Assembly (NCBI RefSeq): GCF_013141725.1
Contig: NZ_WHNZ01000045.1
Coordinates: 301,722 to 365,721, forward strand
Source of the DNA: Paenibacillus planticolens
Lineage (GTDB): Bacteria > Bacillota > Bacilli > Paenibacillales > NBRC-103111
Direction: 5' to 3'
Length of the DNA stretch: 64,000 bases
Shown: positions 7,521-15,585 of the stretch, in pieces
Position numbering within the stretch: position 1 is the stretch's first letter
Layout of the letters: each line of letters starts with the position of its first letter
The notes under the pieces: model-generated
Databases searched by the model: none
Seen by the model: only the letters and a program-made list of their open reading frames with translations
What the model was told of the DNA's origin: nothing
Translations under genes and position numbers: made by a program

Positions 7521-7673
7521 TCAATTTAGATCATTAGGAAGCGCATCTATTAGTTCTTGTTTTAAATAAATAATATATTTCAAATTCCGATTGTCCCTCA
7601 TGTCCTCATCTTGCAACTTAATAATTCTAACCGCATCAAAGCAAACAAGTGAAAAATGATTGCAATAAAATCC
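7521..7673 (-). pseudogene. Possible C-terminal gene fragment
   Basis: The minus strand is open for 50 codons ending at TGA 7521-7523 with a protein-like tail (LKYIIYLKQELIDALPNDLN) but no good start. It may be the decayed end of a gene; it could also be chance in AT-rich DNA. Confidence 0.25.
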
Positions 7674-7729
7674 TCACAGTAACTATATCCGTTACAGAGA
7701 GTGACATCCCTTTATTCTCTTAAGGTTAC

Positions 7730-8089
7730 TCATTTCTCGGCAATTTCAGGAATTCTTATTAAAATTTTCTCTTTAACTATAAATACTTCGAAGTTTTTAA
7801 TACAAATTTCGGAATGTTCTTCAGCCCCCCTTATATAATAAAGCTCCACATACCACTCGGTGTCTTCTTCGAGCATCTTTAGATAAAGTTCATCATTTTT
7901 AAGCCTCTTCCTGAGAAACGTCAATAATTTTTTAGGTCCATCAAACTTCTCATTCAGCACAAGTTCAGCTACCTTGTTATTGTTCTTCTTTAAAGCAATA
8001 ACACTACGCATTACAAACATTTCAAACTCTTTAACTAATGGAATTGTAGGATCATCATACTGCAATGAATTTAAAAACATAGTTACCAC
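7730..8089 (-). CDS. Hypothetical 119-aa protein
   Basis: Alpha/beta protein with a basic helical middle (KKLLTFLRKRLKND) and a C-terminal strand-rich end. Start is either GTG 8089 or ATG 8080, the ribosome site being weak. It lies 40 nt downstream of the 62-aa gene, and the two may be one unit. No known family or motif is recognised. The reading frame just upstream is blocked, so a simple frameshift fusion with the 62-aa gene is not supported. Confidence 0.6.
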   Translation of the reverse strand: MVTMFLNSLQYDDPTIPLVKEFEMFVMRSVIALKKNNNKVAELVLNEKFDGPKKLLTFLRKRLKNDELYLKMLEEDTEWYVELYYIRGAEEHSEICIKNFEVFIVKEKILIRIPEIAEK

Positions 8090-8129
8090 TTGAAATAGTT
8101 TAAATTCCCAAATTTTATATTTTTAGGAA

Positions 8130-8318
8130 TTAATGAAAAGAATCTTCTGCACTCAATAAATCTTTCATGCTTTCAAAAATATTTAAATTTATCATATTCT
8201 TCTGCTTCTCTTCAACTTGAATAAATCCTGATTTAAGCATCTCAGAATATTGAAGATTAATTCGATTTATTATCGCATTATCAGTTCCCTGCTTTAATAT
8301 CTTAGTTAGCTTAAACAT
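8130..8318 (-). CDS. Hypothetical 62-aa protein
   Basis: Short helical, charged protein (MFKLTKILKQ ... EDSFH). The start is well defined: GGAGGGG lies 5 nt before the ATG at 8318, the strongest ribosome site in the island, which argues that it is expressed. Family unknown. Its position before the 119-aa gene suggests a small two-gene unit. Confidence 0.65.
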   Translation of the reverse strand: MFKLTKILKQGTDNAIINRINLQYSEMLKSGFIQVEEKQKNMINLNIFESMKDLLSAEDSFH

Positions 8319-8501
8319 ATACCCCTCCTAGTTACAAACCCGTAAGACTAAGTCGAAAACAGTGCCGGTTGCGAAATATAAATAGTAAACAATTGTGCTC
8401 CACCTGAATCCGCTACCCTTAAAATGCCTCAGCCGGCTGAGGACCATTTAGCTCGAAGATCAATATGGTGTTATGGAAAGAATGAGTTGCTCAAAAAACA
8501 C
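8319..8501. other. Short spacer between the DUF6602 gene and the two small genes
   Basis: Holds CTCAGCCGGCTGAG at about 8429-8442, a perfect 14-bp palindrome without a T-run. Nothing else recognised. Confidence 0.4.
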
Positions 8502-9335
8502 TTACAAGTCTATCTTAATTTCACACTCAATGATTCTATAAGATTCCTTAGTATTTTCAATTGGATACAAAAATTCAAAATATTGATTATTTAAAACATG
8601 AGGTGCCGTCAACCTATAAACTGTTTCGAGAATATTTGATATAAAATAACCATAAGCTAGTCCTGGTCCATTATCATTAAATATCTTTCTGTAAGAAAGA
8701 TCATAAACGCTAAAAGAGCTTCTAAAATCATTATTCGTAACTTTGTCAATTGGATTTCCTTCTGGCCAAAATCGCATAAAAATATTGTCATCAAAACAAA
8801 TATGATTCAAATAACCATGTTTCTCCTTTAACTGTTGAACCAGTTTATGAGAGCGGATTCCCGTTTCAAAACTCAATTGTCGTTCGAATGAAAAAATCCC
8901 ATTAAATATATTCCTATTACCAATAATTTCACCATTTCTATTGCATTTATCAATAGTAGATGGCTTATCGCGATTATAGACTTTCCTATTACAGAGAACC
9001 TCTGGAGTTACTTTAGATTTAACTTCCACGATTCCTAAAACACTTTCAGGCATAAGTATTACAAAATCATCAGCAGAGAAGAGCTTGGGATCATTCTTTT
9101 TATATATAAGAATATCAATTTGGTCTGTTAACTCATTTCTTGCATTCTTAACAAATCCAGTACCAACTGATATATTATCAGGTAAAACTTTCTTTAAGTA
9201 ATTCATTAATATAAGCTCCTTATATCTTCCATCTTCACCCCAATGGTTATCTTCTATAAAAAATCTAACTCTGTCCTTAATTGAATTTATTTCTGCTGCA
9301 ATAGATTGCTGATATCTGATATTATTGTTAGGCAT
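8502..9335 (-). CDS. DUF6602-type protein, probable PD-(D/E)xK nuclease
   Basis: 277 residues from ATG 9335, with GGGGGA about 8 nt upstream. The N-terminus (IAAEINSIKDRVRFFIEDNHWGEDGR) and following TGFVKNARNELTDQIDILIY match the DUF6602 pattern. QIDILIY followed by VLGIVEVKS gives D ... E-x-K, the catalytic pattern of the restriction-endonuclease fold. The C-terminal half is strand-rich and may bind a target. It is the first gene of its module. Role as a nuclease effector is inferred from motif and setting. Confidence 0.75.
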   Translation of the reverse strand: MPNNNIRYQQSIAAEINSIKDRVRFFIEDNHWGEDGRYKELILMNYLKKVLPDNISVGTGFVKNARNELTDQIDILIYKKNDPKLFSADDFVILMPESVLGIVEVKSKVTPEVLCNRKVYNRDKPSTIDKCNRNGEIIGNRNIFNGIFSFERQLSFETGIRSHKLVQQLKEKHGYLNHICFDDNIFMRFWPEGNPIDKVTNNDFRSSFSVYDLSYRKIFNDNGPGLAYGYFISNILETVYRLTAPHVLNNQYFEFLYPIENTKESYRIIECEIKIDL

Positions 9336-9421
9336 GAAAAATCCCCCTGGAAATGCTATATATATTTACCATAATCATACCATGAATTTGGAAAACATTA
9401 TCTTTTTTAGTTACACAAAAT

Positions 9422-9444
9422 CCCCTAGAACTTACCTCTAGGGG
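9422..9444 (-). terminator. Hairpin upstream of the DUF6602 gene
   Basis: CCCCTAGA (9422-9429) pairs with TCTAGGGG (9437-9444); on the minus strand it is followed by ATTTTGTG. It would block transcription leaving the next module across the att-like site at 9515. Confidence 0.5.
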
Positions 9445-9514
9445 TATAGCATATCTCTATAGCTCCTAACTCCATCACACCACCAAGCCACTACATCCTT
9501 CTTGCCACATATAT

Positions 9515-9538
9515 TTCGCCGCCACTTGTGATACCGTT
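9515..9538 (-). repeat. rlmH-type att-like site
   Basis: Plus strand TTCGCCGCCACTTGTGATAC. Minus-strand reading in the rlmH frame is E-R-Y-H-K with TGG in place of the stop. The arm AACGTTAAAAAAG follows at 9545-9557. Confidence 0.75.
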
Positions 9539-9550
9539 CACTGTAACGTT

Positions 9551-9592
9551 AAAAAAGCGAAAACCAGAACCATGTTGTGGTAGCTGCTTTTT
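9551..9592 (-). terminator. Terminator of the STAND gene
   Basis: On the minus strand GC-AGCT-ACCA pairs with TGGT-TTTC-GC around a loop, and TTTTTT follows. It lies just after the stop codon and just before the att-like site. Confidence 0.55.
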
Positions 9593-9627
9593 CAATCTAT
9601 CAGGATCTATTAACAATATATTGATTG

Positions 9628-12231
9628 TTAGTTTGATGCTGTTTGATTTTCAGTGATGTACTGTTGAATTCTAGAAAGGTATTTTTTTAACGAGTCATTG
9701 TACTGTATATGAAAATTCTCAAGACCATACTCGCAGACATCCAAAGCGTAGTCAAGCTTTTTTATCCTTATACAGATTTCAATAAATTTATACAAACCTG
9801 CCTCAATATTCTGCCTGGCCGCTGGAGAATACTCGTTTAACTTTTTATTTTTTACCGCATTAAATAAGATGTGTCCTTGGTTCCTAAATATATCCTTCAT
9901 TTCCTCCGATTGATTTACAAACTCTTGATTTAAAAGTTCCCTTTGTTCTTTCGAAATATATTGATTATGTTGTCTACTTTTCACCTCTTCCCTCTCATTA
10001 ATCCAATAGGTTGACCTTATTGTTAACAAAAAGCCAAATAGTTCGATGTTTTCTTTATTTGTTTTACTATTAATCGAAAAGTATTCAGACAGTACTCGAA
10101 TTCCGTCCTTGTAGTAACCCTTTGTAATTAGATAACTTACGAACATTTTCAATACTGCTTTGTCCGACAAAAATTCACTATATTCTTTAAATATATCAAT
10201 AGCATAATCGTGATTACCAGTTGTTGTAACTATATGACTAGTTAAGTTTAATAAAGCTTTAACTCTTATTTCTACAACACTTTTTTTCCTGTTGAGAATT
10301 TGCCTATATAAGTCCTCTACTTCCTTTAAGTTTCTAGAATATCTAGCTTCATCTGCATTCTGCAACAATACACTATCAATGTCTAAGTTATTTTTGTACC
10401 TTTTAACTTGATTAAGTCTTGAATTAATTCCGCCAATAAAGCCGCTATTTTTTTTGTTTCTATGTTCTTTCATTACAGTCAATAATTCTTTTGAATATAC
10501 CCTAAATGTTGACTCGTCGAGTTCCTCAACAATTCTGAGTTTTACTAGTTCTTTCATTGCTCTATTAAACTTATCAGAATCATCTTCCATGTTTACTATG
10601 TATTTTAAACGCTCAGTTAAATATTTATCATCGGCATTATTTAGAAGCATACCAATAGTTATAAACAAGTCAGTTGCATCATCTGATAAATAGTTATAAA
10701 TTCTACCATATAGGAAATCCTTTGCCGCTTCAGACTGACTAAGTTCTCTCCATAAGCTATCATTAAATCCCCTAGCCATTAACATGTATGCGAATTGATA
10801 GATAAAGATGGGCCTACCGGATGTTACAAAATGAATTTTGTTTTTTATTTGATCTGTTAATCCTCTTTCAAATATATCTTTATAGTTAGCGTACTCTGCA
10901 GAAAAAATAGCTCTTATAAACTCAATAGTCTTATCACTGTCTAACTCATTTGTTGGTATCTCTTCACCTACAATCAGATTTGCTCTAGTTGTGATGATTA
11001 CCTTATGTTTAGTTACATCTAATTGGTTTATAAATTCTTGTATTTTATTTTTTTCATCTTTACTAAACGTTTCAAAATCATCAATAATTAGCAACATTCT
11101 CCTCTCGTGGTTTGCTATATAATTAACATCAATTGTTTCACCATTGCCAAGAACTTCGTTGACTTTTTTTATTACAAGGTCGAAGGTATCTACACTATCT
11201 TGAATTTCCTCAATACCCCCAGTAATTACATTATATTGGCGATCTTTGGCTGAAGTAAAAACAATATAGTCAAAGCTTAATGATCCTTGATTAAGAAAAT
11301 CATCAATAACACTTTGAACTGTTGCAGTTTTTCCAACCCCTCCATGGCCCCATAATGTTGCTGCTACGAACGACCGGTTGTTAAGGAACTCCGTAATCCT
11401 TTTCTTCATTCCGAAATCATAATAATTTTTATAGTTCTTCGCATAATTATTAACGATTGTCCCATTCGGTACTTTTCTTCTGATCGCATCCTCTTGCGTG
11501 GAAAGGCAAAGAAAATCTTCCCATGTAATATACTCTTTTGCAGTTTGGTTAATTTGGTTGTACTTGGCATTACCTGTCAACCTATCTTCAACAGATACAT
11601 AAATAAAGTATTGGTCATCCGAATTTACATGTATAAATGGCGAAATTCTATAATATTGCATTTCTTCTGAAAGAATATAAACATTATTAATTTTAAATCC
11701 ATTTGCAGTTTTCGGGGATATCCATGGTATTGGGACCACATCTGTTCCTTTAAAGTTAATACCCGTATAGTTTTCACCATCAAAATTTCGAACAAAAATA
11801 ATGTCCAGGTTTTGATTCAATAACTTAACTGTACTACTTTCCAACTGATTTATAATTGACTTAAGTTCATCTAATAACATATCAATTCCATCGTCATAAA
11901 CAAACCCGTGACCAATCTCTTCATTACGTGTACTTAAATAGTTAGTCATTACATTATTTATCGTTGGATCAGATAAGAATTCATTACTGACATCAAGTTT
12001 CCTAATAACATAGATTATTTGTCCAATTGTCGGTTTAAAAATCCTTTTATTTACTTCTTCTTTTGTTTTATCAGATATATTATCTTTATAATTTTTATTC
12101 CAGAGATACCCCAAAATTAACATTAAGCTATACTCTATTCTAACTTGATAATGTATCCTTAGTTTATCCTTTTCATTAAATCCACTATGAAATTGTATTT
12201 TTTGATCAATTTTTTTGAGAATGTAATCCAT
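9628..12231 (-). CDS. HEPN-STAND NTPase, candidate phage-defence protein
   Basis: 867 residues from ATG 12231, chosen for GGAGG 8 nt upstream; an in-frame TTG at 12273 adds 14 residues. The N-terminal helical domain ends in R-N-E-E-I-G-H (R102, H108), the R-N-x4-H pattern of HEPN ribonucleases. A strand-rich linker follows. The NTPase core has Walker A GHGGVGKT (about 295-302), Walker B LLIIDDFE and ITTR, as in NB-ARC/STAND ATPases. The C-terminal third is TPR-like helices, the usual ligand sensor. STAND proteins with nuclease N-termini are known antiphage sensors; this one fills its module alone. Confidence 0.8.
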   Translation of the reverse strand: MDYILKKIDQKIQFHSGFNEKDKLRIHYQVRIEYSLMLILGYLWNKNYKDNISDKTKEEVNKRIFKPTIGQIIYVIRKLDVSNEFLSDPTINNVMTNYLSTRNEEIGHGFVYDDGIDMLLDELKSIINQLESSTVKLLNQNLDIIFVRNFDGENYTGINFKGTDVVPIPWISPKTANGFKINNVYILSEEMQYYRISPFIHVNSDDQYFIYVSVEDRLTGNAKYNQINQTAKEYITWEDFLCLSTQEDAIRRKVPNGTIVNNYAKNYKNYYDFGMKKRITEFLNNRSFVAATLWGHGGVGKTATVQSVIDDFLNQGSLSFDYIVFTSAKDRQYNVITGGIEEIQDSVDTFDLVIKKVNEVLGNGETIDVNYIANHERRMLLIIDDFETFSKDEKNKIQEFINQLDVTKHKVIITTRANLIVGEEIPTNELDSDKTIEFIRAIFSAEYANYKDIFERGLTDQIKNKIHFVTSGRPIFIYQFAYMLMARGFNDSLWRELSQSEAAKDFLYGRIYNYLSDDATDLFITIGMLLNNADDKYLTERLKYIVNMEDDSDKFNRAMKELVKLRIVEELDESTFRVYSKELLTVMKEHRNKKNSGFIGGINSRLNQVKRYKNNLDIDSVLLQNADEARYSRNLKEVEDLYRQILNRKKSVVEIRVKALLNLTSHIVTTTGNHDYAIDIFKEYSEFLSDKAVLKMFVSYLITKGYYKDGIRVLSEYFSINSKTNKENIELFGFLLTIRSTYWINEREEVKSRQHNQYISKEQRELLNQEFVNQSEEMKDIFRNQGHILFNAVKNKKLNEYSPAARQNIEAGLYKFIEICIRIKKLDYALDVCEYGLENFHIQYNDSLKKYLSRIQQYITENQTASN

Positions 12232-12360
12232 GTCCTTATCCTCCCACCTAATAATAGATTCACACTCTACCAATTTCTACTATTTCCCCTGATATCCTTC
12301 TTTTCCCTAAGGAATTATAGTGCTTTTATGCATGGATTATACACCCAAGAGTTATTATAA

Positions 12361-12384
12361 TTCGCCGTCACTTATGATACGGCT
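12361..12384 (-). repeat. att site at the rlmH 3' end (right end of the island)
   Basis: The plus strand from 12361 starts TTCGCCGTCACTTATGATAC. Minus strand is the end of rlmH, GAG CCG TAT CAT AAG TGA, followed by CGGCGAA. The TATCATAAGTGA core (12368-12379) matches the SCC att core in staphylococcal rlmH. Confidence 0.85.
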
Positions 12385-12847
12385 CCCCCCGATTTATCCG
12401 CATAGCGCGATAAATCTGCTCCACCAACACCAGCCGCATCAACTGGTGCGGCAGCGTCATGCGGCCAAAGCTCAGCCGCACGTCCGCACGGCGCAGCAGC
12501 TCGCTCGAGAGCCCCAGCGAGCCGCCAATCACGAAGGCCACCTGGCTGCGCCCATAGGTGGCCAGCTTATCGAGCGAAGCCGCCAGCTGCTCGCTCGACC
12601 ACATCTCGCCGTCGATGGCCAACGCCACGACGTACACATCCGGACGCAGCGCAGCCAACAGACGCGCGCCCTCCTTAACCCGCACCTGCTGCTCCTCAGC
12701 AGGGCTCATATTCTCCGGTGCCTTCTCATCAGGCACCTCTATCATTTGCACCTTGGCATACGGCCCAAGGCGCTTGACGTACTCCGCGATCCCATCAACC
12801 AGATAGCGCTCCTTCAACTTCCCAACCGTTAAAATCTGTATCTGCAT
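12368..12847 (-). CDS. rlmH: 23S rRNA (pseudouridine-1915-N3)-methyltransferase RlmH
   Basis: 159-residue SPOUT methyltransferase that methylates pseudouridine 1915 in helix 69 of 23S rRNA using SAM. It begins MQIQILTVGKLK and has the C-terminal knot (FVIGGSLGLS) and the conserved end RGEPYHK, full family length. The 3' end is the att site of the adjacent island, and the reading frame is kept intact across the junction, as in SCC insertions. No terminator of its own is seen; transcription would run into the island. Confidence 0.97.
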   Translation of the reverse strand: MQIQILTVGKLKERYLVDGIAEYVKRLGPYAKVQMIEVPDEKAPENMSPAEEQQVRVKEGARLLAALRPDVYVVALAIDGEMWSSEQLAASLDKLATYGRSQVAFVIGGSLGLSSELLRRADVRLSFGRMTLPHQLMRLVLVEQIYRAMRINRGEPYHK

Positions 12848-12903
12848 AAACGAATGCTCCTTTTTTTAATCTATTCTCTCATCTATCCCTTCCCCACCAA
12901 AAC

Positions 12904-12926
12904 AAAAAGGAAGGCATCAGCCTTCC
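12904..12926 (-). terminator. Terminator after the CxxH/CxxC gene
   Basis: GGAAGGC-atca-GCCTTCC at 12909-12926, followed on the minus strand by TTTTTG. Confidence 0.85.
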
Positions 12927-13094
12927 TCATACAACCAGAAATCGCGCTAACTCCTTGCAATGCTCGCAATGTGACGGAGGCTCCCACTTGCTGAAGTGGG
13001 TTTTCTGCAAATCCACAACGTCCGGCGCTTCCTCGTATTCATCGACAAACTCATCAATCGCGATTTCCACATGATCCTTACAAACTACGTGCAT
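12927..13094 (-). CDS. CxxH/CxxC protein, BA_5709 family
   Basis: 55-residue protein starting MHVVCKDHVE, with CKDH near the N-terminus and CEHC near the C-terminus, the pattern of the small TIGR04129-type family. A GAGAGG ribosome site precedes ATG 13094. Members usually sit beside rlmH and htrA in Bacillales, as here. Probably binds a metal; function unknown. Confidence 0.85.
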   Translation of the reverse strand: MHVVCKDHVEIAIDEFVDEYEEAPDVVDLQKTHFSKWEPPSHCEHCKELARFLVV

Positions 13095-13125
13095 GCAACT
13101 ACCTCTCATCCGCTGATTCTGTCTA

Positions 13126-14346
13126 TTATTTATCGGTTGCTTCCACCAAAGTGACCACCACATTCATCTTCTTGCCGCCGCGGTAGTAAGTGACATTCAC
13201 TTTATCGCCGATATGCTTCTCGTTGTATAAATATTTACGCAAGCTGATCGTACTATCAATTTTCCGATCATCCAACTGCACAATGACATCCTGCGGCTTG
13301 AGACCCGCTTCTTTGGAGGGACCGGACACATCGAAGACAATAACTCCAGTTTTCACATCTGCAGGCAGCTTTAATACATCCGTCCCTTTAAAAGCTTGCA
13401 GTTCCTGCGTAGACACGCCCATCAGCGGTCTTTTGACCTTGTGGTCCGTGATCAGATTGTCGATAATCGGCTTCACGCTGTTAATAGGAATGGCAAAACC
13501 TAATCCCTCCACGCCCGTATCCGAAATTTTCATCGAGTTAATGCCGACGACCTTGCCTTCGATGTTGACTAGGGGTCCTCCGCTGTTGCCTTGGTTAATC
13601 GCTGCATCGGTCTGAATGACGTCCATTTCCCAGTCATAGTCCGTGCCCTCCCGGGATAAAGATACTGGGATCGTCCGCTTCGGCGATGAGATGATGCCCT
13701 GCGTGACCGTCGGGGAGAAGCCCAATCCTAGCGGATTACCTACCGCAATCGCCATTTCGCCGGCGCGCAGCGTCTCGGAGTCGCCAAACTCGGCAATCAC
13801 TTTAATGTCTTTGCCATCCGCTTCCAAAACGGCCAAATCCGTAATCCGATCCCGCCCGACAAGTGTAGCTTTGCGATGCTCGCCTTGAAAGTTCACGATT
13901 TCATACTGATTCCCATTCTCGACCACATGGCTGTTAGTCACGATACGGACCTTATCGCCGTTCCGGGCAAAAATGACGCCCGACCCGATCCCAATCCCGG
14001 TCTCTTGACCCTTATCATCCTTCTTAGAGGAGATCACGCTGACGACGGCCGGCTTAATTTTCTCCGTTGCCGCTACGACAGAATCGTTGATGTTCATAGG
14101 GCGCGTCTCCGCACTAGCCACAACTGGAACCGCTATCGCATCTGCGTGCAAATCGCTTTTACCCAACCCGTTAACTAATCCGACTAACAAAAGCATCGCT
14201 AACGCCCCGCCTACTCCAGCTACAAGGGCCACATTTCGTCTGCGTTCCGTAAAGCCCGCAAGTCCTCCCGAACGTTTAGGACGCCACACAGGTTGGCGCT
14301 GCTTGGTTCTTTTGGTCGAATAGAAATCATCATCAAACAAACTCAC
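13126..14346 (-). CDS. htrA: HtrA-like serine protease (S1C) with PDZ domain
   Basis: 406 residues from GTG 14346 (AAGGAGG 8 nt upstream). A cytoplasmic N-terminus of about 50 residues is followed by one membrane segment (VALVAGVGGALAMLLLVGLV), a trypsin-like domain with H in TNSHVV, D in DRITDLAVL and S in GNSGGP, and a C-terminal PDZ domain. It degrades or refolds misfolded exported proteins at the outer membrane face. In B. subtilis the orthologue (yyxA) follows the wal genes, as here. Confidence 0.93.
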   Translation of the reverse strand: MSLFDDDFYSTKRTKQRQPVWRPKRSGGLAGFTERRRNVALVAGVGGALAMLLLVGLVNGLGKSDLHADAIAVPVVASAETRPMNINDSVVAATEKIKPAVVSVISSKKDDKGQETGIGIGSGVIFARNGDKVRIVTNSHVVENGNQYEIVNFQGEHRKATLVGRDRITDLAVLEADGKDIKVIAEFGDSETLRAGEMAIAVGNPLGLGFSPTVTQGIISSPKRTIPVSLSREGTDYDWEMDVIQTDAAINQGNSGGPLVNIEGKVVGINSMKISDTGVEGLGFAIPINSVKPIIDNLITDHKVKRPLMGVSTQELQAFKGTDVLKLPADVKTGVIVFDVSGPSKEAGLKPQDVIVQLDDRKIDSTISLRKYLYNEKHIGDKVNVTYYRGGKKMNVVVTLVEATDK

Positions 14347-14526
14347 AGGGTGTCCCTCCTTGCTGACAGGGCGCAGATCATGCCGCTCTTGCCTCATAAT
14401 CATATTTGCAAAAAATAGGAATGTTTCGTTCCGTTCTTGCCTACAATAATAGTAAACCAAATCTCTCAAGGAATTACTAGAGTTAACAGTAACTTTAAAT
14501 CAGAAAGTCAAAGGAGAATGCACATT

Positions 14527-14736
14527 ATGAATCGAATTCCATCCCATATCAACGAAATCAACATGATCGGTAAGCTCGCTGATCTCAAAGACAGTCACTA
14601 CCATCAATCCCTCATTCTCTCATCTCTCATTCAAACGCTAATTGATAAGGGCCTGATCACGCCGCAGGACATACAGCTCAAATCCAAAGAAATCGATGCC
14701 GCGCTTACTCCGAACCCAATACATCCCATTTCGTAG
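14527..14736 (+). CDS. Hypothetical 69-aa helical protein
   Basis: Begins MNRIPSHINE and contains the helix ILSSLIQTLIDKGLITPQ. AAAGGAG lies upstream at a long spacing; an in-frame ATG at 14518 is alternative. The last 32 bp overlap the 3' end of walJ tail to tail. It is divergent from htrA. Function unknown. Confidence 0.6.
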   Translation: MNRIPSHINEINMIGKLADLKDSHYHQSLILSSLIQTLIDKGLITPQDIQLKSKEIDAALTPNPIHPIS

Positions 14737-15505
14737 ACCGATCGAAGTACGTATCCATTAACCGCAGCTGCTTAGACTCGGGGGCGCGCTCTTGTACTAT
14801 GTTATTCACCGTTAGCCTGGCCAAATCCATTAAATTATGGTCACGGCTTAAATGTGCCATATAGACGGATTTCGTCTTATTCGTCATCACGTCACAGAGC
14901 GCTTCCCCCGCGGCCTCGTTGGATAAATGCCCCTTATCTCCGAGAATGCGGCGCTTAATGCTCCAAGGATAATGCCCGACCCGCAGCATGTCCACATCGT
15001 GATTCGTCTCCAGCACCAAAGCATCCGAATCGGTAATTTTCTCCTTCACCTTCTCGCTCATATAACCCAAATCCGTAACGACGCTTAACTTCTGATCCCC
15101 TTCATAAAAGCAATAGCCCACCGGCTCCGCCGCATCATGGGAGATCCCGAATGACTCCACGCGCAGCGTGCCGAATTCTTCGAAGCCGCCGGTTTCCATA
15201 ACTCGCTTGTTCTCTTCCGCGATCACACCGATCTGGCGATCCAATTCCACCCACGTCTTCTCGTTGGCATAGATGGGCAAATCATATTTGCGCGCCAGCG
15301 CGCCTAAGCCTTTGATATGATCCGAATGCTCGTGCGTGATCACAATGGCGTCAATACTGTCCGCTGCGAGCTCGCGTTCCTTCATCAACGCCTCCATCTT
15401 CTTGGCGCTGAAGCCCACATCGATAAGCACCTTGGTCTCCCCATTGTCGACGACCGTCGCATTCCCCGTCGAACCGCTCGACAGCACTGTAAACCTAATA
15501 CCCAT
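14705..15505 (-). CDS. walJ: WalJ (YycJ) metallo-beta-lactamase-fold hydrolase
   Basis: 266 residues, metal-binding THEHSDH motif near residue 60 and further conserved H/D residues (THDVD-like, AHLSRDH). WalJ is a MBL-fold exonuclease-like enzyme of the wal operon linked to DNA repair and coordination of replication with cell-wall growth. Start ATG 15505 is preceded by GAGGAG. It is the last gene of walRKHIJ. Confidence 0.93.
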   Translation of the reverse strand: MGIRFTVLSSGSTGNATVVDNGETKVLIDVGFSAKKMEALMKERELAADSIDAIVITHEHSDHIKGLGALARKYDLPIYANEKTWVELDRQIGVIAEENKRVMETGGFEEFGTLRVESFGISHDAAEPVGYCFYEGDQKLSVVTDLGYMSEKVKEKITDSDALVLETNHDVDMLRVGHYPWSIKRRILGDKGHLSNEAAGEALCDVMTNKTKSVYMAHLSRDHNLMDLARLTVNNIVQERAPESKQLRLMDTYFDRSTKWDVLGSE

Positions 15506-15585
15506 CTTACCCTGCTCCTCTATGCATACATGTACACATGCTATTTAATCAACGTACTTTGGCTGTCTATGTAAGCCGAATTATT

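Larger units (their letters stand above)
7142..7729. other. Junction region with att-like site and possible gene remnant
   Basis: Holds the att-like copy at 7283-7306, a small palindrome at about 7351-7368 (TAGGAATAcTATTCCTA) and a minus-strand open stretch at 7521-7673; otherwise AT-rich with nothing recognised. Confidence 0.45.
575..12370. mobile_element. Composite SCC-like island at the 3' end of rlmH
   Basis: The region between the outermost att-like copy and the rlmH stop codon is AT-rich, lacks core genes and is divided by repeated copies of the rlmH 3' end. rlmH (orfX) is the integration target of SCC elements, which recombine at a TATCATAA[AG]TGA core; that core is exact at rlmH and at 785-796. 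Modules are about 0.2, 3.3, 3.2, 2.2 and 2.8 kb, with genes almost all on the minus strand, co-oriented with rlmH. No ccr-type recombinase lies in the window, so modules would depend on one supplied from the left or in trans. The true left limit is not known. Confidence 0.75.

Noticed and set aside
8089..8130. Frameshift joining the 62-aa and 119-aa genes
   Set aside because: All frames upstream of the second gene are closed within about 40 nt and the first has a normal stop; two genes fit better.
575..12370. CRISPR or integron attC array
   Set aside because: The repeats are too far apart and irregular for CRISPR, and there is no integron integrase or attC-like folded site; similarity to the rlmH end explains them better.
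12320..12832. 170-codon plus-strand ORF over rlmH
   Set aside because: It is the antisense of rlmH, whose protein matches the family over its full length.
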